A DNA stretch of 64,000 nt from a virus. The stretch spans positions 1-64,000 of the IMG/VR virus record IMGVR_UViG_3300010389_000001. One strand, given 5' to 3'. The notes below the pieces were generated by a model. It saw nothing but the letters and a program-made list of their open reading frames with translations. It was not told the origin of the DNA and ran no database searches. A program made the position numbers and the translations under genes. Below are positions 7,545 to 14,493 of this stretch, in pieces (the stretch's first letter is position 1; every line of letters begins with the position of its first letter).

Positions 7545-7898
7545 ATGACTGATTACGCCGACCTTGTTTCTCAGGCCGACCGGGCGCGGGCAGACATCGC
7601 GCACCTTCATCAACTCCATCTTTGGGACGGGGTTGACGTGTCAGCGGCGCTGGCTATGGCAGAGAAGCATCTAGTATGGATTGAGGAGCAGCTCACCGCT
7701 GCTACCATCGAGGTCATTCATGACATCGGCACGGCCCGCTGGAAGGAGCTTCCGGTGCCCGAAGTCTACAGCCCCGAATGGGAGAAATATTCTGCCCTCT
7801 CGCAGAAGCTTGACTCTGCTCGCCGCTACCTCGCCCAGCTCCGGCAGCTCGGCTTCCCGGCAGTACGCTGGTACCACGCTCCCCGCTTCCATGGCTAG
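7545..7898 (+). CDS. Hypothetical helical protein
   Basis: 117 residues, strongly helical with possible coiled-coil segments (LVSQADRARADIAHLHQL and YSALSQKLDSARRYLAQL). AAGGAGG precedes the ATG. No family recognised. Monocistronic. Confidence 0.62.
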   Translation: MTDYADLVSQADRARADIAHLHQLHLWDGVDVSAALAMAEKHLVWIEEQLTAATIEVIHDIGTARWKELPVPEVYSPEWEKYSALSQKLDSARRYLAQLRQLGFPAVRWYHAPRFHG

Positions 7899-7916
7899 CG
7901 GGGGGTTTCCCAGAAT

Positions 7917-7980
7917 TGTAAATGATTTGCCCCGGGACTCTGTCCCGGGCCCCGGCTTCCAGCCGGGCAATCTATTTACA
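7917..7980. repeat. 16-bp word cluster F
   Basis: Reverse 7917-7932 and forward 7965-7980 flank a GC-rich inverted repeat, so the whole segment can fold into a long hairpin. Confidence 0.85.
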
Positions 7981-8024
7981 TAAATGCGCTCCTTTGAAAA
8001 GAAAAATATTTACAGAGAAATCTG

Positions 8025-8053
8025 TTGCCCCTTTTGGTCAGCTCTGTTATGTA
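8025..8053 (+). promoter_or_regulatory. Sigma70-like promoter variant
   Basis: TTGCCC, 17 bp, TATGTA; spacer unlike the conserved block. Drives 8074. Confidence 0.7.
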
Positions 8054-8073
8054 AGTAGAGTAAGGAGGACACT

Positions 8074-8451
8074 ATGTCGGTTCACACTTTTGAATCCTTC
8101 GAACTCTTTCACCACCTTCCGGCGGATGCCCTCGCGGGCCTGCCATTCGCGGTGGCGGAGAAAATGGATTTGGATTTCGTCGAGTGGGGCGGCGTCCATG
8201 GCGAGATCAGCGCGAAGCGCCTCGCGGACGCTGGCATCGAGGATCTCTCTAAGTGGGAGGTTATCGGAGGCAAGCTCATCGACCACAGCGGTTGGTGTGA
8301 CTTCGAGCAGAAAATGGAGTTTCACTATGAGGATCTTCGGATCCTAGTGCGCAAGTCTCATCTCGCGGAAGCCCAGCGGGCTTTCTGCGATGGCCCAGCT
8401 CTGACCCATAATCCTTTTGCGGCCGCTCTCTCGAATCTTCGGGGAGGCTGA
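8074..8451 (+). CDS. Hypothetical protein
   Basis: 125 residues, mixed alpha/beta, with a hydrophobic strand pattern around WEVIGGKLIDHSGW and an acidic central part. AAGGAGG precedes the ATG. No family recognised. Own promoter, no terminator hairpin seen; 16-bp words follow the stop. Confidence 0.62.
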   Translation: MSVHTFESFELFHHLPADALAGLPFAVAEKMDLDFVEWGGVHGEISAKRLADAGIEDLSKWEVIGGKLIDHSGWCDFEQKMEFHYEDLRILVRKSHLAEAQRAFCDGPALTHNPFAAALSNLRGG

Positions 8452-8462
8452 GGCCTCCGGCC

Positions 8463-8579
8463 GGGCAAATTATTTACTTAAGTGTGTAAATGGTTTGCCC
8501 GGGTCTTTGGCTAGAGCCGGCCTCCGGCCGGGCAAACCATTTACCGTAATCTGTATGGTGTTCGGGCAATCTATTTACA
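8463..8579. repeat. 16-bp word cluster G with 38-bp dyad
   Basis: Forward 8463-8478 and reverse 8485-8500 (centre TAAGTG); forward 8530-8545 and 8564-8579, the last ending 7 bp before the next -35. Confidence 0.9.
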
Positions 8580-8586
8580 GAGATTA

Positions 8587-8615
8587 TTGATCCCTTATCC
8601 TAGTCGGGTTATGAG
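8587..8615 (+). promoter_or_regulatory. Conserved promoter, copy 6
   Basis: TTGATC, 17-bp spacer, TATGAG. Drives 8640. Confidence 0.83.
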
Positions 8616-8639
8616 GCAGTGTGAACCCAGGAGGACACC

Positions 8640-8846
8640 ATGGCACGCATCCGCACCACTTACCAGCCCACTCCCGGCGCCAGCGAGGACCAGGTCCTCC
8701 AAATCGCATTTCGGTGCGGCCGGGACCTCGACCCCGACGATCGCCGTGCGCGGTGGATCGATGCCCTCGATGGCGCAGCCTACACGGCTGCGGTGGAGGC
8801 CTACCATGCAGGCCAGGCCGAGGCCTATGAGTGTGAGGGCTGGTAG
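8640..8846 (+). CDS. Hypothetical small protein
   Basis: 68 residues; a Thr/Pro-rich N-terminus then a helix-rich segment (DRRARWIDALDGAAYTAAVE). AGGAGG precedes the ATG. No family recognised; monocistronic. Confidence 0.6.
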   Translation: MARIRTTYQPTPGASEDQVLQIAFRCGRDLDPDDRRARWIDALDGAAYTAAVEAYHAGQAEAYECEGW

Positions 8847-8860
8847 CCACCGGCCCGGCC

Positions 8861-8910
8861 GGGCAAACTATTTACAGAGTAAACATTTTGTTTTGCAAAT
8901 AGTTTGCCCC
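8861..8910. repeat. 16-bp word cluster H
   Basis: Forward 8861-8876, a partial reverse copy near 8879, and reverse 8895-8910. Confidence 0.85.
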
Positions 8911-8915
8911 GGGGC

Positions 8916-9125
8916 TCAGTCTCCCTTGACGGTGCCCCGACAAGCCTTCCGGCTTTGCTCCTTTCGAGCATCCCCGTGGGATCCGGCCCGTCCAGAGTTC
9001 CCGAGAATCATCCCGAGCACTTCGAGGTTCCGTCGAGCCGGGGCAATTTGTTTACCGTTTTCCATTGCCCTCCGACGGGCGCGAGCCTTCCGAGCCTTCC
9101 GACGTTGCTTGTTTGAGCGCGACAT
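8916..9125 (-). CDS. Possible small very basic protein
   Basis: 69 residues with an extremely Arg/Lys-rich N-terminus (SNKQRRKARKARARRRAMEN). AGGAGG with a 5-nt gap precedes the ATG on the minus strand, which is the main argument for it being real. Against it: a 16-bp word (9041-9056) lies inside, no promoter copy is upstream, and the body looks like intergenic sequence. If real, a DNA- or RNA-binding peptide. Confidence 0.4.
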   Translation of the reverse strand: MSRSNKQRRKARKARARRRAMENGKQIAPARRNLEVLGMILGNSGRAGSHGDARKEQSRKACRGTVKGD

Positions 9126-9130
9126 GGCTA

Positions 9131-9143
9131 CCTCCTAAGGAGG
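9131..9143. other. Back-to-back Shine-Dalgarno palindrome
   Basis: CCTCCTAAGGAGG is a perfect palindrome giving an AGGAGG on each strand. Minus: the basic protein above. Plus: a 5-codon ORF at 9153-9170 (ATG to TAG). Confidence 0.6.
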
Positions 9144-9184
9144 ATTAACACGATGAACCGGGAAGGCTAGGAGAAATATCATCC

Positions 9185-9302
9185 GGGCAAATTATTTACA
9201 AATCCTTATTCGGGTGTCGGGCAAACTATTTACAAAGGCGTGTCAAGGCTTCGGGCAAACTATTTACACAAGTTGCACAGGGCTTCGAACAAAATGTTTA
9301 CA
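9185..9302. repeat. 16-bp word cluster I
   Basis: Forward copies at 9185, 9219, 9253 and a variant 9287-9302 (GAACAA start), the last ending 7 bp before the -35 at 9310. Spacing of 34 bp throughout, about three helical turns. Confidence 0.9.
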
Positions 9303-9309
9303 TAGAAAA

Positions 9310-9338
9310 TTGATCTCTTATCCTAGTCCGGTTATGTA
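9310..9338 (+). promoter_or_regulatory. Conserved promoter, copy 7
   Basis: TTGATC, 17-bp spacer with TATCCTAGTCCGG, TATGTA. Drives the ArdC-like gene. Confidence 0.86.
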
Positions 9339-9362
9339 GTAGTGCCACGAAGGAGAAGTATC

Positions 9363-10265
9363 ATGGCTAAGGCATCGACCCTGATTGAAGAAACCGACGC
9401 CCGTATCGCGGAGGGCATCATCGCGAGCATCGATGACGCGGAAGCCCGTGGCGTCAAGTGGGTCCCCGGGTGGGACCGTTCGGCTGGGTTCCCCTCGAAC
9501 CCGGTTACGGGCCGCCAGTATGGCGGAAACTACAACGGGCTCGTGCTGCTGATTGCAGCATCGCAATTCGGCGACAGCCGGTTCGCTGGCCGTAGCCAGT
9601 GGCGAACCAAGGGGAATGTCATTCCCCGGGACACCATTGGGACGAAAATCTTCTTTCCCCGGTTTGTGTGCGTCAAGTGCAACAAGATCGCGGGATTCGC
9701 GAAGAAGTGCTCCGGTTGTGGAGCCCAATTCAAGCGATACACCGACAAGCGGTGCATCGGCTTTGGCGAGTCTGAGGTTTTCAACAATTTGCAAGGCGAA
9801 ACCCCGTTGCCCGAGGCCGGGTCCGATTGGGAAGTTACGTGCGAGGAAGCTCGCAAGATTGTGGAGAAGGCTGGCGCGGATGTCCGCCACGGCGGTGGGC
9901 GTGCGTTCTACTCCCCGAAGGAGGACCGTATTCAGCTTCCCGAGATGGCTTCCTTTCACGATGAAGCGGCCTACTGGGCCACGAGCTTGCACGAGCATGC
10001 ACACTGGACCGGCCATAAGACGCGGCTCGCCCGTCCTGGCATCGTCAACATGACGGGCTTTGGTTCGGCCGAGTACGCATACGAGGAGCTTGTGGCGGAA
10101 ATTTCCGCGAGCTTCCTGTGCAAGCATGCGGGTGTGCAGCGTGAGGGTCTTGACGACCAGCATGCTGCCTACCTCGCCAGCTGGCGAAAGGCTCTGAGCG
10201 ACGACCCTTCCATCATCCGCAAGGCAGCGGGGGAAGCTGGCAAGGTGCTCCGCTACCTGACCTGA
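9363..10265 (+). CDS. ardC: ArdC-like antirestriction protein
   Basis: 300 residues from the ATG at 9363 (AAGGAG upstream). The N-terminal half has the ArdC pattern (W-x-P-W, then NPVTGRQYGGNYNGLVLL). A zinc-ribbon-like insert follows (C103, C106, C116, C119). The C-terminal half is a zincin: HEHAH at residues 210-214, then WTGH, and a downstream Glu helix (YEELVAEISASFL). ArdC proteins bind single-stranded DNA and shield incoming DNA from restriction, which fits an early phage gene. The Cys4 insert is not something I know from the basic family and may add DNA or partner binding. Confidence 0.88.
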   Translation: MAKASTLIEETDARIAEGIIASIDDAEARGVKWVPGWDRSAGFPSNPVTGRQYGGNYNGLVLLIAASQFGDSRFAGRSQWRTKGNVIPRDTIGTKIFFPRFVCVKCNKIAGFAKKCSGCGAQFKRYTDKRCIGFGESEVFNNLQGETPLPEAGSDWEVTCEEARKIVEKAGADVRHGGGRAFYSPKEDRIQLPEMASFHDEAAYWATSLHEHAHWTGHKTRLARPGIVNMTGFGSAEYAYEELVAEISASFLCKHAGVQREGLDDQHAAYLASWRKALSDDPSIIRKAAGEAGKVLRYLT

Positions 10266-10272
10266 TCTGCCC

Positions 10273-10300
10273 GGCCCCGGGAATTCCCGGGGCCTTTCGC
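10273..10300 (+). terminator. Terminator-like 22-bp palindrome
   Basis: GGCCCCGGGAA / TTCCCGGGGCC, a perfect palindrome followed by TTTCG just after the ardC-like stop. Short T-tract. Confidence 0.65.
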
Positions 10301-10312
10301 GCTCGTGTGAAT

Positions 10313-10507
10313 GTAAATATTTTGTTTGCCGGAAATGTAAATGATTTGCCCGGGGTCGTGCCCCGATCCGGCCTGCGGCCGGGGCAAAATGTTTACGTAA
10401 GTGTGTAAAAAGAGGGTAAATTTGTAGGCAAAGTATTTACACAGAGTCACTCACACGCAGGCAAATCATTTACATTCTCTTTGCCTTCCTTCGGGCAATC
10501 TATTTAC
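10313..10507. repeat. 16-bp word cluster J
   Basis: Reverse 10313-10328 (variant) and 10336-10351; forward 10382-10397, 10426-10441, 10458-10473 and 10492-10507. About 200 bp made largely of the word. Confidence 0.88.
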
Positions 10508-10515
10508 ATAGAAAA

Positions 10516-10544
10516 TTGATCTCTTATCCTAGTTGGGTTATAGG
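10516..10544 (+). promoter_or_regulatory. Conserved promoter, copy 8
   Basis: TTGATC, 17-bp spacer with TATCCTAGTTGGG, TATAGG. Drives 10564. Confidence 0.85.
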
Positions 10545-10563
10545 GTAGTGTAGGGAGGTTCCG

Positions 10564-10764
10564 ATGGATTGGCAAAGGTTGATTGCTCTGGCGATGATTG
10601 CAGAGCAGGTTGATGCTTGGCTCACAGCTAAGGTTTGCCTGGCCTTCTTCCAAAAGAATGGCATGGAAATTTCTGAAGATATGTGGCAAGAAGCCGCAAA
10701 GCTGGATATGGAGCTAGAAGGAATGATGATGACGGCCGACGGCTGGATATCCGGGGAAGCGTGA
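10564..10764 (+). CDS. Hypothetical small helical protein
   Basis: 66 residues: an amphipathic or hydrophobic N-terminal helix (LIALAMIAEQVDAWL), then a second helix ending in a Met-rich stretch (LEGMMMTADG). AGGGAGG precedes the ATG. No family recognised. Confidence 0.6.
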   Translation: MDWQRLIALAMIAEQVDAWLTAKVCLAFFQKNGMEISEDMWQEAAKLDMELEGMMMTADGWISGEA

Positions 10765-10814
10765 GAAACCTGGGTCGGGGGGAGAGGGTGACTCCCCCCG
10801 GCCTCTCACCGCTC

Positions 10815-10830
10815 TGTAAATTGTTTGCCC
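10815..10830 (-). repeat. 16-bp word, reverse copy
   Basis: Single reverse copy between 10564 and 10896 genes. Confidence 0.85.
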
Positions 10831-10849
10831 GGGCTTTCCCCATTTTTTA

Positions 10850-10878
10850 TTGCGCTTTTTCTCTGAATCGGTTATCAG
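10850..10878 (+). promoter_or_regulatory. Promoter variant
   Basis: TTGCGC, 17 bp ending AATCGGT, TATCAG; the spacer is only partly like the conserved block. Drives 10896. Confidence 0.65.
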
Positions 10879-10895
10879 TCTTGTAGGAGGTAGCG

Positions 10896-11081
10896 ATGGA
10901 AAAGCATTCCACCCACATCCGGTGCGCGTTCTGCGGCTGGAAAGCACTCAAGTTCCGCAAGCTAAAGTCTGGAAAGACTCGCGGCCCGGATGCAGCCTTT
11001 CAGATGCTGTTTAACCATGCGGCCGCGCATCATCCGGAGCAATTTGACAAGGCTTTTCCCGACCGCTTTGAGGAGGAGTGA
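10896..11081 (+). CDS. Small zinc-finger-like protein
   Basis: 61 residues with C-x-x-C (RCAFCGW) and a distal His pair (AAAHHPEQF) that can complete a C2H2-type site. AGGAGG precedes the ATG. Basic N-terminal half; a nucleic-acid or regulator-binding role is plausible but not shown. Confidence 0.65.
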   Translation: MEKHSTHIRCAFCGWKALKFRKLKSGKTRGPDAAFQMLFNHAAAHHPEQFDKAFPDRFEEE

Positions 11082-11087
11082 GTCGGG

Positions 11088-11306
11088 GGGTAAATTATTT
11101 ACACAAGCGTGTAAATAGATTGCCTGGATGGCTGATGGATATTGTGGCTTCATTCGGGCAATCTATTTACATAATTAGACCCAACCCTCTGGGCAATCTA
11201 TTTACATTGCCTTCCCATCGTTCGGGCAAAATAGTTACCTAATCCATTTCTCTCCCGGGGCAAACTGTTTACACAATCGCCTTGGTCCCCGGGCAAACTG
11301 TTTACA
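11088..11306. repeat. 16-bp word cluster K
   Basis: Dyad 11088-11103 / 11110-11125 (centre CAAGCG), then forward copies at 11156, 11191, 11224, 11258 and 11291; the last ends 7 bp before the -35 at 11314. Forward-copy spacings are 33-35 bp. Confidence 0.92.
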
Positions 11307-11313
11307 TAGAAAA

Positions 11314-11342
11314 TTGATCTCTTATCCTAGTCGGGTTATATG
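11314..11342 (+). promoter_or_regulatory. Conserved promoter, copy 9
   Basis: TTGATC, 17-bp spacer, TATATG. Drives paralogue A (11382). Confidence 0.87.
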
Positions 11343-11381
11343 GTAGCGTGAGGGACGAACCCTCGCAGGAGGTAAACAACA

Positions 11382-11783
11382 ATGGCTAACATCTTCACCA
11401 CCGAGACCACCGAGAGCGCCGTCCAGAACATCAAGGGCACCATGCGCGTGTACCGCGACGACGACGGAGAGGCTTACGTCTCTTTTGCAACGAACAAGGG
11501 GAAGGGCAGCGGTGCCCAGGTTATCCCCGTCGCTGAATTCGCCGATTGCGTTGCAGCCTTGGCGGAAATTTCTTCCAACGGTCTGCCTGAAGTGGAGGAG
11601 GAAATCTCTACCTCCGAGTCGATTCGTCGCACGGCAGCTCTGTCCGATGGGGTTATTTCCTTCCGGGTTCGCTCCGGAAAGGGAGCTAAGCCTGCCAAGG
11701 TTTCCAGCGATGAACTTGCCGACGTGGTAAAGCTTCTCCAGGGAACCGTCAAGGCTGTGGAGAAAGCAGCGAAGGATCTCTAG
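11382..11783 (+). CDS. Repeat-domain protein, paralogue A
   Basis: 133 residues, one of three paralogues (others at 17372 and 34141 minus). Two similar halves: VSFATNKGKGSGAQVIPV near residue 30 and ISFRVRSGKGAKPAKVS near residue 90, each followed by an acidic helix (FADCVAALAEI; LADVVKLLQGTV). The F-x-x-(N/S)-(K/R/G)-GKG motif repeats, so this is an internally duplicated small domain. Function unknown; the GKG loops could bind phosphate or nucleic acid. AGGAGG precedes the ATG. A covarying hairpin follows the stop. Confidence 0.72.
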   Translation: MANIFTTETTESAVQNIKGTMRVYRDDDGEAYVSFATNKGKGSGAQVIPVAEFADCVAALAEISSNGLPEVEEEISTSESIRRTAALSDGVISFRVRSGKGAKPAKVSSDELADVVKLLQGTVKAVEKAAKDL

Positions 11784-11796
11784 AGCGAAGGCCCAT

Positions 11797-11835
11797 GGCA
11801 CGCGGGCTAAAGCGTGCCGCCCCTTGGGGCGTATG
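11797..11835 (+). terminator. Conserved hairpin after paralogue A
   Basis: GGCACGC-GGGCTAAA-GCGTGCC (11797-11818) followed by a second small GC hairpin. The same loop type and a compensated stem occur at 17821 and 30512. It could terminate or process transcripts; there is no T-tract. Confidence 0.6.
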
Positions 11836-11842
11836 CCTGAAA

Positions 11843-11858
11843 TGTAAATAAATTGCCC
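11843..11858 (-). repeat. 16-bp word, reverse copy overlapping a leader
   Basis: Reverse copy immediately upstream of the GGGGAGG Shine-Dalgarno sequence of the 11871 gene. Confidence 0.85.
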
Positions 11859-11870
11859 GGGGAGGTGCGC

Positions 11871-12128
11871 GTGCTTGCAAACGTGCTGGACCTTTCTAAC
11901 GCTCATGTTCCGGGCCCAACTCCAAATTGGGGACGGGTGCGCGTGGTTGAGCATGAATTCGGATGGATTGTCTTTATCTCTGGTGACCTTGGAGATAGGG
12001 AGGCCCGTCGAACGGTTCCCGATTGGATGCTTGGAATTTGGAAGCATGCTGTAAATGAGGGCTGCATCGCTGTCATATTCGACAGAGACGCGGACGTGGA
12101 TGATCGTTTTCTGAAATTCAATTGGTGA
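11871..12128 (+). CDS. Conserved phage hypothetical (DLSNAHVP family)
   Basis: 85 residues from GTG 11871, chosen because GGGGAGG lies 6-12 bp upstream. The opening VLDLSNAHVPGPTPNWGRVR followed by EFGWIVFIS resembles a small conserved family I associate with actinobacteriophage and other phage genomes. The compact alpha/beta pattern ends in an acidic turn (IFDRDADVDDRF). Function unknown. It has no promoter copy of its own, so it is probably read through from paralogue A. Confidence 0.65.
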   Translation: MLANVLDLSNAHVPGPTPNWGRVRVVEHEFGWIVFISGDLGDREARRTVPDWMLGIWKHAVNEGCIAVIFDRDADVDDRFLKFNW

Positions 12129-12134
12129 GCTAAT

Positions 12135-12172
12135 GGAAGGTCGGCGAAAGCCGAACTTCCTTTCTTTGTTTT
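12135..12172 (+). terminator. Rho-independent terminator
   Basis: GGAAGGTCGGC-GAAA-GCCGAACTTCC stem with a GAAA tetraloop, then TTTCTTTGTTTT. Confidence 0.85.
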
Positions 12173-12173
12173 C

Positions 12174-12322
12174 TGTAAACATTTTGCCTGAGCTTCTTTG
12201 TAAATATTTTGCCCGGGCTTGTGTGTTGGTATCCGGAAAGCAAGGGGATATTACTTATCAGGTAATATCCCCGGGCAAAACGTTTACTTAATTGGTGCGC
12301 ACACGCAGGCAAACTGTTTACT
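12174..12322. repeat. 16-bp word cluster L and hairpin
   Basis: Reverse 12174-12189 and 12199-12214; forward 12273-12288 and 12307-12322, the last ending 7 bp before the -35. Between them lies the inverted repeat GGGGATATTAC / GTAATATCCCC (12244-12272). Confidence 0.88.
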
Positions 12323-12329
12323 CAGAAAA

Positions 12330-12358
12330 TTGCTCTCTTATCCTAGTTGGGTTATAGG
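12330..12358 (+). promoter_or_regulatory. Conserved promoter, copy 10
   Basis: TTGCTC, 17-bp spacer with TATCCTAGTTGGG, TATAGG. Drives 12378. Confidence 0.85.
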
Positions 12359-12377
12359 GTAGCGTAAGGAGGTTGAG

Positions 12378-12680
12378 ATGAGCAACTTGGTTGGTGCGCC
12401 GGAAGAGGTTTTGGTTGTCCACAGGCTTCTTGTGGAAAACGCTGAGGAAGCAGGGTACGATGCCTCCTTTGTGTATTGTCGCGAAGAGAGGTGCTATCCT
12501 GACTACGAGCCTTCGGGAAATTGGCTCGTCGGGCCAAACATGGAAGGCTTCGGAGGCACCATGGTTCGCACGTCTGCTGGTAATTGGTTTTACCGCGAGG
12601 CATGGAGCGGCGAGGACATCCCGATGAAGGCTGGCTTTGAAGAAGCCAAGTCCGATGCATCATGCTGGTTCACGGGGTGA
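12378..12680 (+). CDS. Hypothetical protein
   Basis: 100 residues, Gly/Trp-rich C-terminal half with several aromatic turns (TSAGNWFYREAWSGED) and an N-terminal helix. AAGGAGG precedes the ATG. No family recognised. Cys residues are scattered and do not form a clear zinc site. Confidence 0.6.
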   Translation: MSNLVGAPEEVLVVHRLLVENAEEAGYDASFVYCREERCYPDYEPSGNWLVGPNMEGFGGTMVRTSAGNWFYREAWSGEDIPMKAGFEEAKSDASCWFTG

Positions 12681-12692
12681 CCCGCCCCTCCG

Positions 12693-12827
12693 GGGCAATC
12701 TATTTACAGAGCCTCCGGGCAAAATGTTTGCAAAACAAAATGTTTACCCTGTAAATAGATTGCCCGGTGGCTTTGGCTCAAACAAAATATTTACTTATCT
12801 CTGAGCCAGCAGGGCAAATCATTTACA
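12693..12827. repeat. 16-bp word cluster M
   Basis: Forward 12693-12708 and 12717-12732, reverse 12750-12765, partial forward 12779-12794, forward 12812-12827, the last ending 7 bp before the -35. Confidence 0.88.
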
Positions 12828-12834
12828 TAGAAAA

Positions 12835-12863
12835 TTGATCTCTTATCCTAGTTCGGTTATATG
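12835..12863 (+). promoter_or_regulatory. Conserved promoter, copy 11
   Basis: TTGATC, 17-bp spacer, TATATG. Probably drives the whole run 12883-14206. Confidence 0.86.
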
Positions 12864-12882
12864 GTAGCGTAAGGAGGTTGGA

Positions 12883-13023
12883 ATGGAATGGACGGAAATT
12901 TACGTGGCTATCTACAGGGCTACGTGCGATAGGTGCGGGCATGCGGGTCAAGGTTGGTTCTGGATTAAGGGGACCCATGATAGGGGAACCCTCTGCATTG
13001 ACTGTTACCACCGGCAAGGTTAA
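12883..13023 (+). CDS. Zinc-ribbon micro-protein
   Basis: 46 residues with two CxxC knuckles (ATCDRCGH and LCIDCYH), a classic small zinc ribbon. AAGGAGG sits before the ATG and the promoter copy is directly upstream. Likely a protein- or nucleic-acid-binding accessory factor; specific role unknown. Confidence 0.75.
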   Translation: MEWTEIYVAIYRATCDRCGHAGQGWFWIKGTHDRGTLCIDCYHRQG

Positions 13024-13034
13024 GGGAGGCTCCT

Positions 13035-13223
13035 ATGGAAGATGAATTGGAATATCACCAATGCGACCGTGATTCGTCTTGGTGGGAAAATGATTATCAG
13101 GGAATTCCCCTTGCGAGGGTTTGCGATAGATGTTATGAAGCTAAGATGGCACGTTTCCGTCCGGAGATTCTCACCGGGTATTCTCAAGGCGACGTTGACG
13201 AGCCAATCGACCCCGATTGGTAA
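13035..13223 (+). CDS. Conserved small phage protein (DYQGIPL family)
   Basis: 62 residues: YHQCDRDSSWWENDYQGIPL, then VCDRCYEAKMARFRPEIL and an acidic tail. This arrangement is a widespread small phage protein of unknown function with a CxxC pair. GGGAGG precedes the ATG. Second gene in the run that starts at 12883. Confidence 0.75.
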   Translation: MEDELEYHQCDRDSSWWENDYQGIPLARVCDRCYEAKMARFRPEILTGYSQGDVDEPIDPDW

Positions 13224-13281
13224 TGGGTCGCCTGATTCCTTCTAAAGAATTGGATAAAGCAACACGCACAAGAGGTTTATC

Positions 13282-13503
13282 ATGGCAAACTCAGACGTGA
13301 TCAAGGCATGGGTCCGCGAGGAAGCGTGCAGTTCACAAAACCTTAGCACCGATGGTATTTCTCTTTGGAGTTATCGTCTTAAGATTGGAGATACTATCTG
13401 CGGAAAGAAGGTCGTGTATGACCACACGTCCAATGGTCTAGGGTTTGTTTCCAGAACAACATCTAAGCATGTGGGTCTCGCTAAGTATGAATGCTCCAAG
13501 TAA
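13282..13503 (+). CDS. Hypothetical small protein
   Basis: 73 residues; predicted beta-rich C-terminal half (IGDTICGKKVVYDHTSNGLG), basic end. Weak Shine-Dalgarno sequence (AAGAGG). Overlaps the next gene by 14 bases. No family recognised. Confidence 0.6.
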   Translation: MANSDVIKAWVREEACSSQNLSTDGISLWSYRLKIGDTICGKKVVYDHTSNGLGFVSRTTSKHVGLAKYECSK

Positions 13504-13666
13504 ACCAGGCTGGTATTGGTATAATGATGGTGGAGAATGGGAGGTAGTATTGGTTAGGGGAAATAAATTCCTTTACGTCAAGAGGCTTTCGGGTTATACT
13601 CAGTCGGGCGTGCCACTCTCATGCGTGCGTGGAACTTGGGGCTCTGAAGTTAAGCGAGGTGAATAA
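13490..13666 (+). CDS. Small KPGWYWY protein
   Basis: 58 residues from the internal ATG 13490. The N-terminus SKPGWYWYNDGGEWEVVLV followed by a beta-rich body is a recurring small phage protein pattern (PGWYW box). Starts inside the end of the preceding gene, implying translational coupling, and its stop overlaps the next start. Confidence 0.65.
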   Translation, partial: NAPSKPGWYWYNDGGEWEVVLVRGNKFLYVKRLSGYTQSGVPLSCVRGTWGSEVKRGE

Positions 13667-14097
13667 TGGGCATCACAATCTTTCTAGAAGAAGAATACGG
13701 CTACCGTTACTGGCTGTGGGAAACGGGCATGGACGCGGAAGCGCTCATGTGGTGGTGGTCTAGCCTTTCCTCTGTCGATGAATACTTCTTCGATCCTACA
13801 GGGCTTCCTGGAAAGCTTACGCAGCTGTTTGACTTTACGGACACGCTTGTGGCTAACGTCCTCTCTGAAGATATTGAAGAGGATATTAAGAATAAGAAGC
13901 TAGAAAAGCTGTTTCGCAGTAATCCTATCTGGATTAAGAGCGGAGATATGGGCTATGACCCTCACGCGACCCATGTGGACGTGCCTGGACTAACGGACGG
14001 GTGGACCGCGCACGTCCACATGAACGATGATTCATGGATTAAGCCGCCTGGTAATAAAGAGATATGCCTTGGAGGTAACGATGGTTCGAACCGCTAG
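13666..14097 (+). CDS. Hypothetical protein, aromatic-rich
   Basis: 143 residues, rich in Trp/Tyr at the N-terminus (YRYWLWETGMDAEALMWWWS) and ending in a basic, Gly-rich tail. Its ATG overlaps the preceding stop (TAATG). No family recognised. Translationally coupled within the 12883-14206 run. Confidence 0.62.
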   Translation: MGITIFLEEEYGYRYWLWETGMDAEALMWWWSSLSSVDEYFFDPTGLPGKLTQLFDFTDTLVANVLSEDIEEDIKNKKLEKLFRSNPIWIKSGDMGYDPHATHVDVPGLTDGWTAHVHMNDDSWIKPPGNKEICLGGNDGSNR

Positions 14098-14206
14098 AAC
14101 CCTTGGTTACATAATCCTTAGCTTTCTGGATTATGTGGCCGAAAGAAGAGATAGCAGAGTGGGCATTAAAGATGCTGTTCAATCTGCTTTGAGACGCCCG
14201 GTTTAA
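14081..14206 (+). CDS. Micro-protein, Arg-rich
   Basis: 41 residues (begins VRTARTLGYIILSFLDYVAE), with a hydrophobic helix then a basic helix. GGAGG precedes ATG 14081; it overlaps the previous gene by 17 bases and ends at a terminator. Possibly membrane-associated. Confidence 0.55.
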   Translation: MVRTARTLGYIILSFLDYVAERRDSRVGIKDAVQSALRRPV

Positions 14207-14220
14207 TCCGGGCTTTGTTG
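14196..14220 (+). terminator. Rho-independent terminator
   Basis: GCCCGG-TTTAAT-CCGGGC then TTTGTTG, overlapping the last codons of the 14081 gene. Confidence 0.8.
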
Positions 14221-14234
14221 TGCCTTTCTTTGGC

Positions 14235-14258
14235 CTTATTACTTAGCTAAGTAATAAG
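14235..14258. repeat. 24-bp perfect palindrome
   Basis: CTTATTACTTAG and its exact reverse complement back to back. Its core (TTACTT..AAGTAA) is shared with the palindrome at 16815. Confidence 0.85.
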
Positions 14259-14261
14259 CTC

Positions 14262-14400
14262 AGGCAAAATGTTTACTTAAATCTGAGATTCCCTCGGGCA
14301 AAATATTTACATTAAATGTGAGAACTACTTACATTCCATCGGGCAAATTGTTTACTTAACCAGTAAGAGGCCATTACATAACATAGTAAATGGTTTGCCC
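14262..14400. repeat. 16-bp word cluster N
   Basis: Forward 14262-14277, 14296-14311 and 14341-14356; reverse 14385-14400. No conserved promoter follows; minus-strand genes begin beyond. Confidence 0.87.
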
Positions 14401-14493
14401 GGCGCGCTTTTTGTTTTCTATCTTTTCTGAATAATTAAGACTCAAGTTATTATTTGGGAAATAAATAATAACTTAACTCTACCTTAATAGGGG

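Noticed and set aside
9530-10163. Long minus-strand ORFs opposite the ArdC-like gene
   Set aside because: Plus-strand reading has clear family motifs; the opposite frames have none.
11322-12182. Minus-strand ORF across paralogue A and its promoter
   Set aside because: It runs through a promoter, repeat words and a terminator; a shadow frame.
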